This document shows, in pieces, positions 5,951-12,129 of a stretch of 12,129 nt of DNA. Source of the stretch: Elusimicrobiota bacterium (GTDB taxonomy: Bacteria > Elusimicrobiota > Elusimicrobia > UBA1565 > UBA9628); the NCBI GenBank assembly GCA_028717525.1, contig JAQUNT010000023.1, positions 1-12,129 on the forward strand. Reading direction: 5' to 3'. The notes below the pieces were generated by a model. The model did not search any database. It worked only from the letters and a program-made list of their open reading frames with translations, and was not told the origin of the DNA. A program made the translations under genes and the position numbers. Position 1 is the stretch's first letter; the number at the start of each line of letters is the position of its first letter.

Positions 5951-8437
5951 TTGACCCAGGAGCCGGGCCGGCCCGCCGTCTGGAGGACCGTCGTCGCGCT
6001 CATCGCCGCGGTACTGGCCATCCTGGTCCTGTCCGGGAGACTGGGGGACTGGGCCGCGGATTACAGCGGCTGGACCTGTCGTCCGGGGGACTATCACGTG
6101 TCCGAAGGGGAGTCCCTTCTCCACGGCTTGGCCGATCCCGCGGTGGCGCTCAGCATGCCGGGCTTCTCCATGCCCAACGCCCTGCTCTGCAACCATGTCG
6201 CTGCGTCCGGCCAGATGCTGACGCGCGGCCTGAGCCTGCTGGCCGGCGCCCTGCTGGTCTTCGCGCTGGGGACCCTGCTCCATTCGGGGCTCTGCGGCGC
6301 CGCCGCGGCCCTCTTGTTCGCCTTGGTCCCGGCACGCGACCTGTCATCGGACCGCTGGCTATACGACCTGCATGTCCTGCTCGTCGCCTGCCTCCTGGTC
6401 TGGCGCGCGCAAGCGCCGTCGCTGAAGAAGAGCCTGGCGCTGGGTGCGGTCCTGGGCATGAGCCTGCTCGTGCTCTCCCCGCTGTTCCTGTTCCCGCTGG
6501 TCCTGGTCCTTTATGAATGGCTCGGGCGCCGCGGCCGGCCCGACGGGCGCGGGCACGGGCGGTTGGCGCAGGCCGCGGCGGTCTGCCTCCTGCCTCTGGC
6601 GGCCCTGCTGCCCTGGGTTCTGATGAACTGGCGGCTCCATCAGCGCCTGGTCCTCTTCGAGGACGGCCGGGCGGCTCCGCTGATCGTGGCCGGGGCCCTG
6701 GGCTTCGTGTCCACGGGGCTGACCAACTGGGACTCCGTGCTCGATGGAGCCCAGCCCGGCGGCCGCTTGCTGCCCTGGGCCGCGGGGCAGGTCCTCAGTC
6801 ATCCTTTCGCATATGCCGCGGCCTGCGTGCGCAGGCTGCTCTACCTGGCCTCCTTCCAGCCGCTGCTCTACGCCGGCGCCTTGGCCTCGGCTTGGCTCGG
6901 ACGCAGACGCGAGGAGCATCGGCAGCTGGCGCTCTTGGCGGCCTACTTCATCGCCATCCACTGCGTAGGGGCCGTCGAGGAGCGCTACGCCGAGCCCGTC
7001 CTGCCCCTGCTCTGCGTCCTGTGCTCGGTGGCGGCGTTCTCCTGGCTCAAGACGCGGGCCGACCGCCTCGGCGCCCGCCTGGCCGCGGGCTTCGCCTGCG
7101 TTCTGGCGGCGCTCCTGCTGGCCGGCCATGTCCTGGCGGCTGGGCGGGTGCTGGCCTATCCGGGCTTGGCGGCTGGGCCTGCGGCGCTGGACCGTGAGCT
7201 CGCGCTGGGCCCGTCCGAAGCCTGGCTGTGGTTCGCGCGGGGCATGCGGCGGCTCGCGCAGCAGCGCCCCGCCGAGGCTGCCGACGACCTGGGCCGCGCC
7301 CTGTCTTTGGCCCCGCGCCCGGAGTGGCGGATGCCGTACGCCTGGGCGCGCGTGCTCTCGGCCGGCTCCCGGAGCTCGCTCTGGGACCGGATGCCCCCGA
7401 CCACCTTCGACACCCCGGCCGGATTGCGGCACTACGCTTTCCGGGCCCTCCATGGCCTGCAGTCGGGCCGGCGGCGGCAGGCGCAGGAGGATTTGGACCT
7501 CATGCGGGACATCTGGGTGGGGCTGCCCATCTTCCATGAGGAATCGGAATCGTCCCGAGTCAGGCCCCGTCACGACGCCTGGTTCCAGCGCGACCGCAGG
7601 TGGTTCAGCGACGCTCTGACCTGCTGGCCGGCCCGGGAGCGTCCGGCTTTGCTGGGGCGGCTGGCCGAGCTCATGGCCGCGGAGCCCGCCCGAGGGGCGC
7701 GCTTGGCGGAGTTGTGGCTGCAGGAGGCCGCGCGCGCGCAGCGCGGCGGACAGGCCGGACCGGCCCTGGCGGCCCTGGACCGGGCCCAGAGGCAGGACCT
7801 GGAGCCCCGGCAATTCCAGCAGTCGAGCCTGCTCTACGAACGGCTGGGGCAGGAAAGCCGATCCTTGGGGGCGCTCGAGCGGGGACACAGCCTGCACCCC
7901 GATGACCGCAGGCTCTGGCAGAGCCTGCTGTCCTGGCGCCTGCGCCGGCTCCAGAGCATCCGCGACTGCGGCCTCCTGCTCGACCTGGCCGATGCCGCCG
8001 CGCGCACCGGTGAGCGGTCGGCGGCCCTGCGCTTCGTGGCGCGGGCCGGGCGGCTCGAGGCGGGGGCCCGGGAGCAGGGCCGCATCGCCATGGTCCTGCA
8101 GCAGCTGGGACGCCGGCGCGAGGCGCTGGCCGTGCTGGACGGCTTGGCGCGCGCCTATCCGGGGCAGGCCCGCTGGCTCAGCGACCGGGGCGTGCTCAAG
8201 ATGCTCATGGGAGACCGGCGCGCCGCGGCCGAGGATCTGGCCCGGGCCGTGGAGCTCGACCCGGGCTACCTGCCCGCGAGCTTGAGCCTGGGCGCGGTCT
8301 ACGCCTCGGCGGGACGCCGGCAGGAGGCCATCCGCCTCTACCAACGGGCCTTGGCCAAGCCCGTCCCGGCCGGAGACGCCCAGGCGCGCTCTCTGCGGGA
8401 GAAGGTCCGCGCCGAACTGGAAGCCCTGCTCCGCTAG
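5951..8437 (+). CDS. Polytopic membrane protein with GT-C-like N-terminal half and TPR C-terminal half
   Basis: This 828-residue protein has two parts. Residues 1-400 contain about ten hydrophobic segments (near 11-28, 93-110, 114-128, 137-151, 161-188, 206-226, 287-315, 326-340, 348-364 and 376-398). An acidic first loop (GDYHVSEGESLLHGL at 46-60) and an Arg-Tyr-Pro motif (EERYAEPVLPLL at 343-354) are typical of GT-C sugar transferases of the ArnT/PMT type, which use polyprenyl-phosphate sugars. Residues 424-828 are helical repeats with recognisable TPRs at about 424-457, 744-777 and 778-803. Such fusions may glycosylate or organise envelope proteins, but the substrate is unknown and catalysis is not proven. 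The TTG start at 5951 is preceded by GAGGA seven bases upstream; an in-frame stop at 5927-5929 excludes a longer product. The stop codon overlaps the converging FAD-subunit stop as CTAG. Confidence 0.85.
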   Translation: MTQEPGRPAVWRTVVALIAAVLAILVLSGRLGDWAADYSGWTCRPGDYHVSEGESLLHGLADPAVALSMPGFSMPNALLCNHVAASGQMLTRGLSLLAGALLVFALGTLLHSGLCGAAAALLFALVPARDLSSDRWLYDLHVLLVACLLVWRAQAPSLKKSLALGAVLGMSLLVLSPLFLFPLVLVLYEWLGRRGRPDGRGHGRLAQAAAVCLLPLAALLPWVLMNWRLHQRLVLFEDGRAAPLIVAGALGFVSTGLTNWDSVLDGAQPGGRLLPWAAGQVLSHPFAYAAACVRRLLYLASFQPLLYAGALASAWLGRRREEHRQLALLAAYFIAIHCVGAVEERYAEPVLPLLCVLCSVAAFSWLKTRADRLGARLAAGFACVLAALLLAGHVLAAGRVLAYPGLAAGPAALDRELALGPSEAWLWFARGMRRLAQQRPAEAADDLGRALSLAPRPEWRMPYAWARVLSAGSRSSLWDRMPPTTFDTPAGLRHYAFRALHGLQSGRRRQAQEDLDLMRDIWVGLPIFHEESESSRVRPRHDAWFQRDRRWFSDALTCWPARERPALLGRLAELMAAEPARGARLAELWLQEAARAQRGGQAGPALAALDRAQRQDLEPRQFQQSSLLYERLGQESRSLGALERGHSLHPDDRRLWQSLLSWRLRRLQSIRDCGLLLDLADAAARTGERSAALRFVARAGRLEAGAREQGRIAMVLQQLGRRREALAVLDGLARAYPGQARWLSDRGVLKMLMGDRRAAAEDLARAVELDPGYLPASLSLGAVYASAGRRQEAIRLYQRALAKPVPAGDAQARSLREKVRAELEALLR

Positions 8438-9291
8438 CCGAGCAGGAAGTCGGAGAGCAGATTCTGGGAGACGTGGAGGCGGTACGCGGCCGTGGAGCGC
8501 AGGTCGTCGATGGGGGAGACGTCCCGGGGCAGGAGTTCGCAGGCCTCGGCCGCGAGCTCGCGCGAGAGCCGCTTGCCCCTGACCATATCCTCTGCGGCTC
8601 TCAGGCGCCGCACCGTGGGAGCCATGCTGCCCAGGGCGAAGCGCAGCTCCCGGACCGTGCGGTCGCGCTCCAGCCACACTAGGCCCGCCGCCACCGTCTT
8701 GGAGATCGCCAGGGCGGCGCGCGTGCCCACCTTGCGGAAGAGCTGCCGGTAGGGCTTCTTGGGCAGGTAAGGGATGTCGATGGCCGCGATGAGCTCGCCG
8801 GGCTCCAGGCTGGTCCTCTTGACCCCCGCGAAGGTCTGCAGGAGGGGCAGGCCCCGGGCCCCCTTGCGGGAGACGGTCTTGACCGTGGCCTCGTAGACCG
8901 CCAGAGCCGGGAGGGTGTCCGCGGCGGGAGAGGCGTTGGCGATGTTGCCGCCCAAGGTGCCGCGGTTCTGGATCTGCTCCGCCCCGACCACCGACGCCGC
9001 CTGCGCCAGCAGGGGGAATTCGCGCCGGACCACGGGATCGTCCCTGAGCTCGGCGTGGGTGACCAGCGCTCCGATGGAGAGGCCGGCCGCGGTCTTGCGG
9101 ATGGACCGCCATTCCCTCACGCCGGACAGGTCGAGCATGGTCTGGCCGTCGGCTTCCCCCATGTTCCAGAGCACCATGAAGTCGGTGCCGCCGGCCAGGG
9201 GCCTGGCCGCGGGGTTCTCGGCGAAGAGGGAGACCGCCTCGCCGGCGGACTGCGGCCGCAGCACGGTCATGCCCTGGGGGCAGCCCCTCAT
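8434..9291 (-). CDS. Xanthine dehydrogenase-family FAD-binding subunit
   Basis: This is the 285-residue flavin subunit of a molybdenum hydroxylase (CoxM/XdhB type), passing electrons from the 2Fe-2S clusters to its acceptor through FAD. FAD motifs are PLAGGTDFMV at 31-40 and RGTLGGNIANASPAADTLPA at 110-129. FRKVGTRAALAISKTVAAG at 185-203 is typical of the second domain. The C-terminal domain ends with STAAYRLHVSQNLL at 266-279. There is no insertion for an extra 4Fe-4S cluster, which argues against a 4-hydroxybenzoyl-CoA reductase. The start at 9291 overlaps the previous stop as ATGA and has GAGGAGGAAGAG before it. A second ATG at 9270 is less likely. It is the last gene of the operon and shares its stop region (CTAG) with the converging gene, leaving no room for a dedicated terminator. 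Confidence 0.94.
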   Translation of the reverse strand: MRGCPQGMTVLRPQSAGEAVSLFAENPAARPLAGGTDFMVLWNMGEADGQTMLDLSGVREWRSIRKTAAGLSIGALVTHAELRDDPVVRREFPLLAQAASVVGAEQIQNRGTLGGNIANASPAADTLPALAVYEATVKTVSRKGARGLPLLQTFAGVKRTSLEPGELIAAIDIPYLPKKPYRQLFRKVGTRAALAISKTVAAGLVWLERDRTVRELRFALGSMAPTVRRLRAAEDMVRGKRLSRELAAEACELLPRDVSPIDDLRSTAAYRLHVSQNLLSDFLLG

Positions 9292-9740
9292 CTCTTCCTC
9301 CTCGGCCGCGTGGCTTTGGTCACGGACTCCACGATATGCATGTAGCCGGTGCAGCGGCAGAGATGGCCCGAGAGGCCCACGCGCACGGCGTCCGCGCCGG
9401 TCTCCTTGAGCCGGGAGGCCGTCATGAGGAGGCCCGGGGCGCAGAAGCCGCACTGGGTCCCGGCGTGCTCCTGAAAAGACCTCTGCAGGGGGCTCAGGCG
9501 TCCCGGCGGGCCGAGGCTCTCCACGGTCTCGATCCTGCGGCCCGCCATCTGGCAGATTGGGATGAGGCAGCTGGCGGCCGGCTTGCCGTCGACCAGCACG
9601 GTGCAGGCTCCGCACTCGCCCTCGCCGCAGCCTTCCTTGGTCCCGGTGAGCCCGAAGTCCTCGCGCAGCACGTCGATGAGACGCTTGAAGGGCGGGCCCT
9701 TGAAGTTGCGCTTGCGGCCGTTGACCGTGAGGGAGATCAT
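9288..9740 (-). CDS. Xanthine dehydrogenase-family 2Fe-2S subunit
   Basis: This 150-residue iron-sulfur subunit (CoxS/XdhC-type small subunit) carries electrons between the molybdenum centre and FAD. The plant-ferredoxin-like N-terminal cluster is bound by Cys 38, 43, 46 and 58 (GCGEGECGAC). The helical C-terminal cluster is bound by Cys 97, 100, 128 and 130 (QCGFC and LCRCTGY). Gln 96, just before Cys 97, is the residue that normally contacts the molybdopterin. Length and all eight ligands match the family. The start overlaps the molybdenum-subunit stop as ATGA and the stop overlaps the FAD-subunit start as ATGA, giving a tightly coupled operon in which subunit ratios are set by translation. 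No Tat signal is present, so a cytoplasmic complex is expected. Confidence 0.96.
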   Translation of the reverse strand: MISLTVNGRKRNFKGPPFKRLIDVLREDFGLTGTKEGCGEGECGACTVLVDGKPAASCLIPICQMAGRRIETVESLGPPGRLSPLQRSFQEHAGTQCGFCAPGLLMTASRLKETGADAVRVGLSGHLCRCTGYMHIVESVTKATRPRRKR

Positions 9741-11983
9741 AGGGGCCGCTGCGCCTTGAGGAACTCCGCGCACAGGTCTTCGGGCCGGACCGGGATCGCG
9801 TGGAACCAGAACCCGGTGGCGTCGTGCACCGCGGCCACCACCGCGGGCGCGGGCAGGTCCATGGGCATCTCGCCCAGGCCCTTGGCCCCGTAGGGGCCGC
9901 GGGAATAGGGCTCCTCGACCAGGAACACGTCCATGGGCGGGGTGTCGACGAAGGTGGGGATGAGGTAGTTGGTGAGCTGCGAGTTGCGCATCCAGCCGCC
10001 GCGGAAATCGGCGTGCTCGAGCAGGGCCCAGCCCAGGGCCTGGTTGGTGCCGCCCATGATCTGGCCCTTGGCGAGAGAGGGGTTGATGGCCTTGCCGATG
10101 TCCTGGGCGGTGCAGACCCGGCGCAACTTGATCTCGTAGGTCAGGCGGTCGACTTCGAGGTCGACCGCCACGGCCGCGTAGCTGAACACCCCGTAGGCCT
10201 CGCCGCGGTAGAGATCGTCGTCCCAGGTGATGTCCGCGGGCTTCTCGTATTGGACCTCGAAGCGCCGCGCGGGCTGGCCTTCGCAGAGCAGGGTCGCGGC
10301 CCTCTTCAGGCCCGCGCGGTCCTGGGGGACCCGCCCGGAGGCCTTGAGGAGCTCCTCCTTGAGCTGCTGCGCGGCCCGTTCCACGAGCCGGCCGATGACC
10401 ATGGTGGTCCGGCTGGCCACCGTGGGCCCGCTGTTGGGCACGAGGGAGGTGTCCGGGACCTCGACTTGTATGAGGGCCGCGGGCAGCCCCAGGGCCTGGG
10501 CCGCAATCTGCGTGAACACGGTGTTCGCGCCCTGGCCGAGGTCGGTGGAGGCGGCCAGGACCTTGATGCGGCCGTCCTTGGTCAAGGAGACCGCGGCGCG
10601 GCTGGCCAAAGTCACCTCGCCGCTGCCGGTGAAGCCGGCCCCGTGGTGGCAGAGGGACAGGCCGATGCCCCGCCAGGTCGGCTTGCCGGCGTCGCGGTTC
10701 CAGCGGGCGTAGGCCTTGCGCTTCTTCTCGTAGCGGGCCTTCTTGACGCAGAGTTCGAGGCACTTGGAGGCGCCCACGCTCTCCTTGAGCTCCTGGCCGG
10801 TGGACGTGATCGAGCCGACCTTCCAGGCGTTGCGCCGCCGCAATTCCACGGAGTCGATCCCCAGGGCCGCGGCGATCTTCTCCATCTGGAGCTCGGCCGC
10901 GAAGATGGCCTGGGGCACGCCGAAGCCCCGGAACGCCCCGTTGGGGGGGGTGTTGGTGGCGAGCACGCAGGCACGGACGCGCGTATTGGGGCACTCGTAG
11001 GGCCCGGTGGCGTGCAGGGTCCCGCGCGAGAGCACGACGCCCGAGCAGGTGGCGAAGGCCCCGCCGTCCATGAGGACGGTGATGTCCTGGGCCAGGAGCC
11101 GGCCGTCCGCGCTCACCCCGGTCCTGTGCTTGATGAGCGCGGGGTGGCGCTTGGTGGTGGCGGCCATATCCTCGGCGCGGTCGTAGATGAGCTTGACCGG
11201 CTTGCCGGTCTTCAGCGCCAGGAGCGCGGCGTGGCCGGCGATGAGGGAGGGGTAGTCCTCCTTGCCGCCGAAGGCGCCGCCGGTGAAGGCGTTGATGACG
11301 CGGATCTGCTCCGGGGGCCGGCCGAAGATCTTGACCAGGGCCTTGTGCACGTAATAGGGGCACTGCAGGGATCCGTGGGCGACGATGGTCCCATCGGCTT
11401 CCACCCAGGCGGCGATGCCGTGGTTCTCGATGTAGGCCTGCTCCTGGTGCGGGACCCGGTACTCGCCTTCCACGATGCGGTCGGCCCGGGAGAAGCCCTC
11501 GTCGAGGCTGCCTTTCTCGATGAGGAACTTCTTGATGACGTTGTCCTCGCCGCGGATGAGCCTCTTCTTGGCCAGGGAGTCCTCTAGGGAGAGGACGGGC
11601 GGCTCTTCCTCGTATTCCACCGTGATGTGCTTGAGGGCCGCGTAGGCGCGCGCGCGGTCCGGGTGGCCCACGATGAGGATGGGCTGCATGGGATGCATGA
11701 CCTGGTCCTCCGTGAGGAGGGGCTGGTCTTGCTCGATGAACAGGACGCTGTTGAGGCCGGGGATGTCCGCGGCGCGGGCCACGGCGTACTGTTGCCAGGG
11801 GAAGGCGGGGTCGAAGGTGATCTTCTTGATGCGCCCGCGCGCGATGGCGGTGCGCAGGGTGGCGGCGTACAGGCAGCCGGGGAGCCTGTAATCGTCGATG
11901 TACTTGGCCGCGCCGGTGAGCTTCAGGGGCGCGTCGGTGCGGCTGACGCCGATGCCGACCAAGGCGGGCGCGGGGCGGGCCAT
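9737..11983 (-). CDS. Xanthine dehydrogenase-family molybdenum-binding subunit
   Basis: This 748-residue catalytic subunit hydroxylates a heterocycle or aldehyde with water-derived oxygen at a molybdenum-cytosine/pterin cofactor. Motifs in order are GSLQCPYYVHK at 204-214, GGAFGGKED at 235-243, GAFRGFGVPQA at 349-359, STDLGQGANT at 479-488, GPTVASRTT at 519-527, and GAKGLGEMP at 699-707 with the expected catalytic Glu 705. Glu 242 and Arg 352 align with the Glu and Arg that orient purines in xanthine dehydrogenases; aldehyde oxidases usually lack that Glu. A purine substrate is therefore plausible but unproven. CO dehydrogenase is unlikely because its active-site loop (YRCSFR) is absent. The ATG at 11983 has no ribosome binding site and lies eight bases after an extended -10. 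No signal peptide is seen, and no XdhC-type maturation gene accompanies the operon in the window. Confidence 0.95.
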   Translation of the reverse strand: MARPAPALVGIGVSRTDAPLKLTGAAKYIDDYRLPGCLYAATLRTAIARGRIKKITFDPAFPWQQYAVARAADIPGLNSVLFIEQDQPLLTEDQVMHPMQPILIVGHPDRARAYAALKHITVEYEEEPPVLSLEDSLAKKRLIRGEDNVIKKFLIEKGSLDEGFSRADRIVEGEYRVPHQEQAYIENHGIAAWVEADGTIVAHGSLQCPYYVHKALVKIFGRPPEQIRVINAFTGGAFGGKEDYPSLIAGHAALLALKTGKPVKLIYDRAEDMAATTKRHPALIKHRTGVSADGRLLAQDITVLMDGGAFATCSGVVLSRGTLHATGPYECPNTRVRACVLATNTPPNGAFRGFGVPQAIFAAELQMEKIAAALGIDSVELRRRNAWKVGSITSTGQELKESVGASKCLELCVKKARYEKKRKAYARWNRDAGKPTWRGIGLSLCHHGAGFTGSGEVTLASRAAVSLTKDGRIKVLAASTDLGQGANTVFTQIAAQALGLPAALIQVEVPDTSLVPNSGPTVASRTTMVIGRLVERAAQQLKEELLKASGRVPQDRAGLKRAATLLCEGQPARRFEVQYEKPADITWDDDLYRGEAYGVFSYAAVAVDLEVDRLTYEIKLRRVCTAQDIGKAINPSLAKGQIMGGTNQALGWALLEHADFRGGWMRNSQLTNYLIPTFVDTPPMDVFLVEEPYSRGPYGAKGLGEMPMDLPAPAVVAAVHDATGFWFHAIPVRPEDLCAEFLKAQRPL

Positions 11984-11991
11984 GCAAGGTT

Positions 11992-12021
11992 ATTCTACCA
12001 ACCGTAGGGAGGGGAAGGCAA
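11992..12021 (-). promoter_or_regulatory. Promoter of the molybdenum hydroxylase operon
   Basis: On the minus strand TTGCCT (12016-12021) and TAGAAT (11992-11997) are 18 bases apart, and TGG before the -10 makes it extended. Eight bases separate the -10 from the start codon at 11983, so the transcript would be leaderless or have only one to three untranslated bases. The -35 hexamer is the same TTGCCT as at 5838-5843. Confidence 0.6.
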
Positions 12022-12035
12022 CGAGTCAACTGTTG

Positions 12036-12041
12036 TAGAAT
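12036..12041 (+). promoter_or_regulatory. -10 box of the FMN reductase-like gene
   Basis: TAGAAT lies 29 bases before the ATG at 12071, giving a leader of about 22 bases that contains the GGAGGAGGG ribosome binding site. No clear -35 is present. It is back to back with the operon promoter, the two -10 boxes being about 40 bases apart. Confidence 0.45.
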
Positions 12042-12070
12042 CACTCCGGAACACGGAGGAGGGACCCGAC

Positions 12071-12129
12071 ATGAAAGCCATCGCCATCAACGGAAGCCCG
12101 CGCCGGGGCGGCAACACGGAGATCCTGCC
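12071..12129 (+). CDS. NADPH-dependent FMN reductase/flavodoxin-like protein, 5' end only
   Basis: Only 19 residues are visible. MKAIAINGSPRRGGNTEIL is a beta strand followed by the NGSPR-x-GNT phosphate-binding loop that holds FMN in NADPH-dependent FMN reductases, iron-sulfur flavoproteins and NAD(P)H quinone oxidoreductases. A strong GGAGGAGGG site stands eight bases before the ATG. The gene is divergent from the molybdenum hydroxylase operon. A functional link as a flavin or electron partner is possible but cannot be judged from this fragment. Confidence 0.85.
   Translation, partial: MKAIAINGSPRRGGNTEIL

Noticed and set aside
6359..9112. Minus-strand open frame of 917 codons opposite the membrane/TPR gene
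   Set aside because: It is rich in Gly/Pro/Arg/Gln with no domain or membrane pattern, runs across the 3' end of two real genes, and reflects high-GC codon structure.
9800..11587. Plus-strand open frame of 595 codons opposite the molybdenum subunit
   Set aside because: The minus strand carries every expected molybdenum hydroxylase motif; the plus frame has composition typical of an antisense shadow.
9737..11983. Aerobic CO dehydrogenase large subunit (CoxL)
   Set aside because: The diagnostic CoxL active-site loop is absent; the protein has the AFRGFG and GGKE motifs of the wider xanthine dehydrogenase family.
9288..12044. Single 918-codon minus-strand frame ending in the 2Fe-2S subunit
   Set aside because: Only the last 150 codons (from 9740) are real. 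The upstream part is the wrong frame of the molybdenum subunit, so this is not a fusion protein.

Overview
The window is a compact, strongly GC-rich bacterial chromosome segment holding ten protein genes, two of them cut by the window edges. I see no RNA gene, insertion sequence, CRISPR array or phage gene. Signal peptide, MscS channel and codon choice fit a high-GC, probably Gram-negative-type bacterium. I cannot fix the lineage from sequence alone; an uncultured high-GC phylum such as Elusimicrobiota is only a guess. Very long antisense open frames, typical of high-GC DNA, lie opposite nearly every gene and are not counted as genes.

Layout. (1) 1-2840: a partial S-adenosylhomocysteine hydrolase gene (ahcY, minus) diverges from a mechanosensitive channel gene, which overlaps a small MobA/MocA-like nucleotidyltransferase gene. 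A 27-bp-arm inverted repeat sits between the divergent promoters. (2) 2853-4314, minus: a single-domain response regulator, then a secreted protein of unknown function with four cysteines. The secreted protein's gene ends at a textbook intrinsic terminator. (3) 4461-8437, plus: a GabT-like class III aminotransferase, then an 828-residue membrane protein joining a GT-C-like transmembrane half to a TPR half. (4) 8434-11983, minus: a three-gene molybdenum hydroxylase operon of the xanthine dehydrogenase family, in the order molybdenum subunit, 2Fe-2S subunit, FAD subunit, each pair joined by an ATGA overlap. (5) 12071-end, plus: the first codons of an FMN reductase/flavodoxin-like gene, divergent from the operon.

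How the genes may work together. The molybdenum hydroxylase subunits clearly form one enzyme, and its molybdenum subunit keeps the Glu and Arg typical of purine hydroxylases. The MocA-like protein could supply a dinucleotide form of the molybdenum cofactor, but it lies about 6 kb away in another unit, so this is only inference. The remaining genes look like independent housekeeping or envelope functions.

The most noteworthy signals are regulatory. Five of eight putative promoters carry an extended -10 (TGn before the hexamer). Three genes (MscS-like channel, response regulator, molybdenum subunit) have the -10 only 6-8 bases before an ATG without a ribosome binding site, suggesting leaderless transcripts. 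Two divergent intergenic regions hold near-perfect palindromes exactly where -35 elements would be. I found no clearly novel defence, mobile or biosynthetic system.
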